Part shown: in pieces, positions 4,914 to 5,243 of the stretch
Numbering within the stretch: position 1 is the stretch's first letter
Layout: each line of letters begins with the position of its first letter
Assembly (NCBI GenBank): GCA_003152145.1
Contig: PLZL01000464.1
Span: 7,493 to 12,735, forward strand
Reading direction: 5' to 3'
DNA length: 5,243 nucleotides
Source: Limisphaerales bacterium
GTDB lineage: Bacteria > Verrucomicrobiota > Verrucomicrobiae > Limisphaerales > UBA11358
The notes under the pieces: generated by a model
The model's input: the letters and a program-made list of their open reading frames with translations, nothing else
Database searches by the model: none
Told to the model about the DNA's origin: nothing
Translations under genes and position numbers: made by a program

Positions 4914-5243
4914 GTGAACTTGGCTTCATGGCGTCACGGGGTCACGCGCTACCAGTGGCTGGTGCTCTTAGTCGCGTGGCTTGGTTGGGTGTTCGACTCG
5001 ATGGACTCCACGATTTTCGCGCTGGTCCTGCAACCTGCGCTGCACGACCTCCTGCGCGCACCCGGCGGCGGACCCGTCACCGCCGAGGTCATCGGCTGGT
5101 ATGGCGGAATCATTTTCTCGATTTTTTTGATTGGCTGGGCCATCGGCGGAGTCCTGTTCGGCATTCTGGCGGACTATTTCGGACGGACCCGGGCGCTGGT
5201 TTTCACAATCCTGATTTACGCCGTGTTCACCGGCATGGCCGCA
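4914..5243 (+). CDS. Major facilitator superfamily transporter, N-terminal part
   Basis: The first 110 residues of a membrane transporter that continues past the right edge. Seen: the frame opens at GTG 4914 (MNLASWRHGVTRYQWLVLL) after an in-frame TGA at 4887. Helix 1 (about 14-40) contains F27-D28-S-M-D31; a hydrophilic loop with Pro/Gly (about 44-57) follows; helix 2 (about 62-86) leads into the MFS motif A GILADYFGRTRAL (83-95, with D87, G90, R91, R93); helix 3 begins at about 94. The paired aspartates in helix 1 recall the aromatic-acid and lactate/sialate proton-symporter branches (AAHS, SHS), but the substrate cannot be read from this fragment. No Shine-Dalgarno precedes the GTG; a TTG at 4920 is an alternative start. 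It is divergent from the AmmeMemoRadiSam operon, and a functional link is unproven. Confidence 0.85.
   Translation, partial: MNLASWRHGVTRYQWLVLLVAWLGWVFDSMDSTIFALVLQPALHDLLRAPGGGPVTAEVIGWYGGIIFSIFLIGWAIGGVLFGILADYFGRTRALVFTILIYAVFTGMAA

Noticed and set aside
4928..5164. ATG at 4928 as the transporter start, or the minus-strand frame 4949-5164 as a gene
   Set aside because: The ATG is out of frame with the MFS sequence, and the minus-strand frame is antisense to clear MFS motif A coding sequence.

Overview
The window is a compact, GC-rich piece of a bacterial chromosome. Four genes run leftward (minus strand) as one tight operon, and a fifth, incomplete gene diverges rightward at the right edge. 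Two repeat families interrupt one of the genes in frame. They encode the peptides FGVPPSGG...EGGTPN and NGVMEYW...LHHSTTP, which I associate from memory with Verrucomicrobiota genomes (Pedosphaera/Limisphaerales-like). The taxonomic call is therefore an inference, best stated as 'probably Verrucomicrobiota or a related PVC bacterium'.

Layout in transcription order on the minus strand: (1) 4760-3195, a 521-residue lipoprotein fusing a MEMO domain to an AMMECR1 domain; (2) 3188-837, a 783-residue polytopic membrane protein carrying a spermidine-synthase-like Rossmann domain; (3) 840-577, an 87-residue two-helix membrane protein with regularly placed histidines; (4) 575 to beyond position 1, the N-terminal 191 residues of the AmmeMemoRadiSam radical SAM enzyme (AmrS) behind a twin-arginine-like leader. 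Spacings are 6 nt, a 4-nt ATGA overlap and 1 nt, so the genes are almost certainly co-transcribed and partly translationally coupled. On the plus strand, 4914 to beyond 5243 encodes the start of a major facilitator superfamily transporter. The two units share a 153-nt divergent intergenic region (4761-4913).

The three AmmeMemoRadiSam components (MEMO, AMMECR1, radical SAM) are widely conserved together, but their biochemical role was unsettled as far as I know. Here every member of the operon carries an envelope signal: a lipobox on the MEMO-AMMECR1 fusion, a twin-arginine-like leader on the radical SAM enzyme, and membrane segments in the other two. Positive-inside reading of the spermidine-synthase-like protein places its Rossmann domain outside the cytoplasm. 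The most interesting hypothesis is a membrane- or periplasm-facing version of the system, with the small His-containing protein as a possible heme or redox partner. The second striking feature is that the membrane protein gene has absorbed two unrelated inverted-repeat elements in frame, both in predicted cytoplasmic loops.

The first gene has no Shine-Dalgarno sequence. It has a plausible promoter placed so that its transcript would start at, or within a base or two of, the ATG. The downstream genes have ribosome-binding sites, strong for genes 2 and 3 and weak for gene 4. No RNA genes, CRISPR arrays, transposases or convincing terminators were seen.
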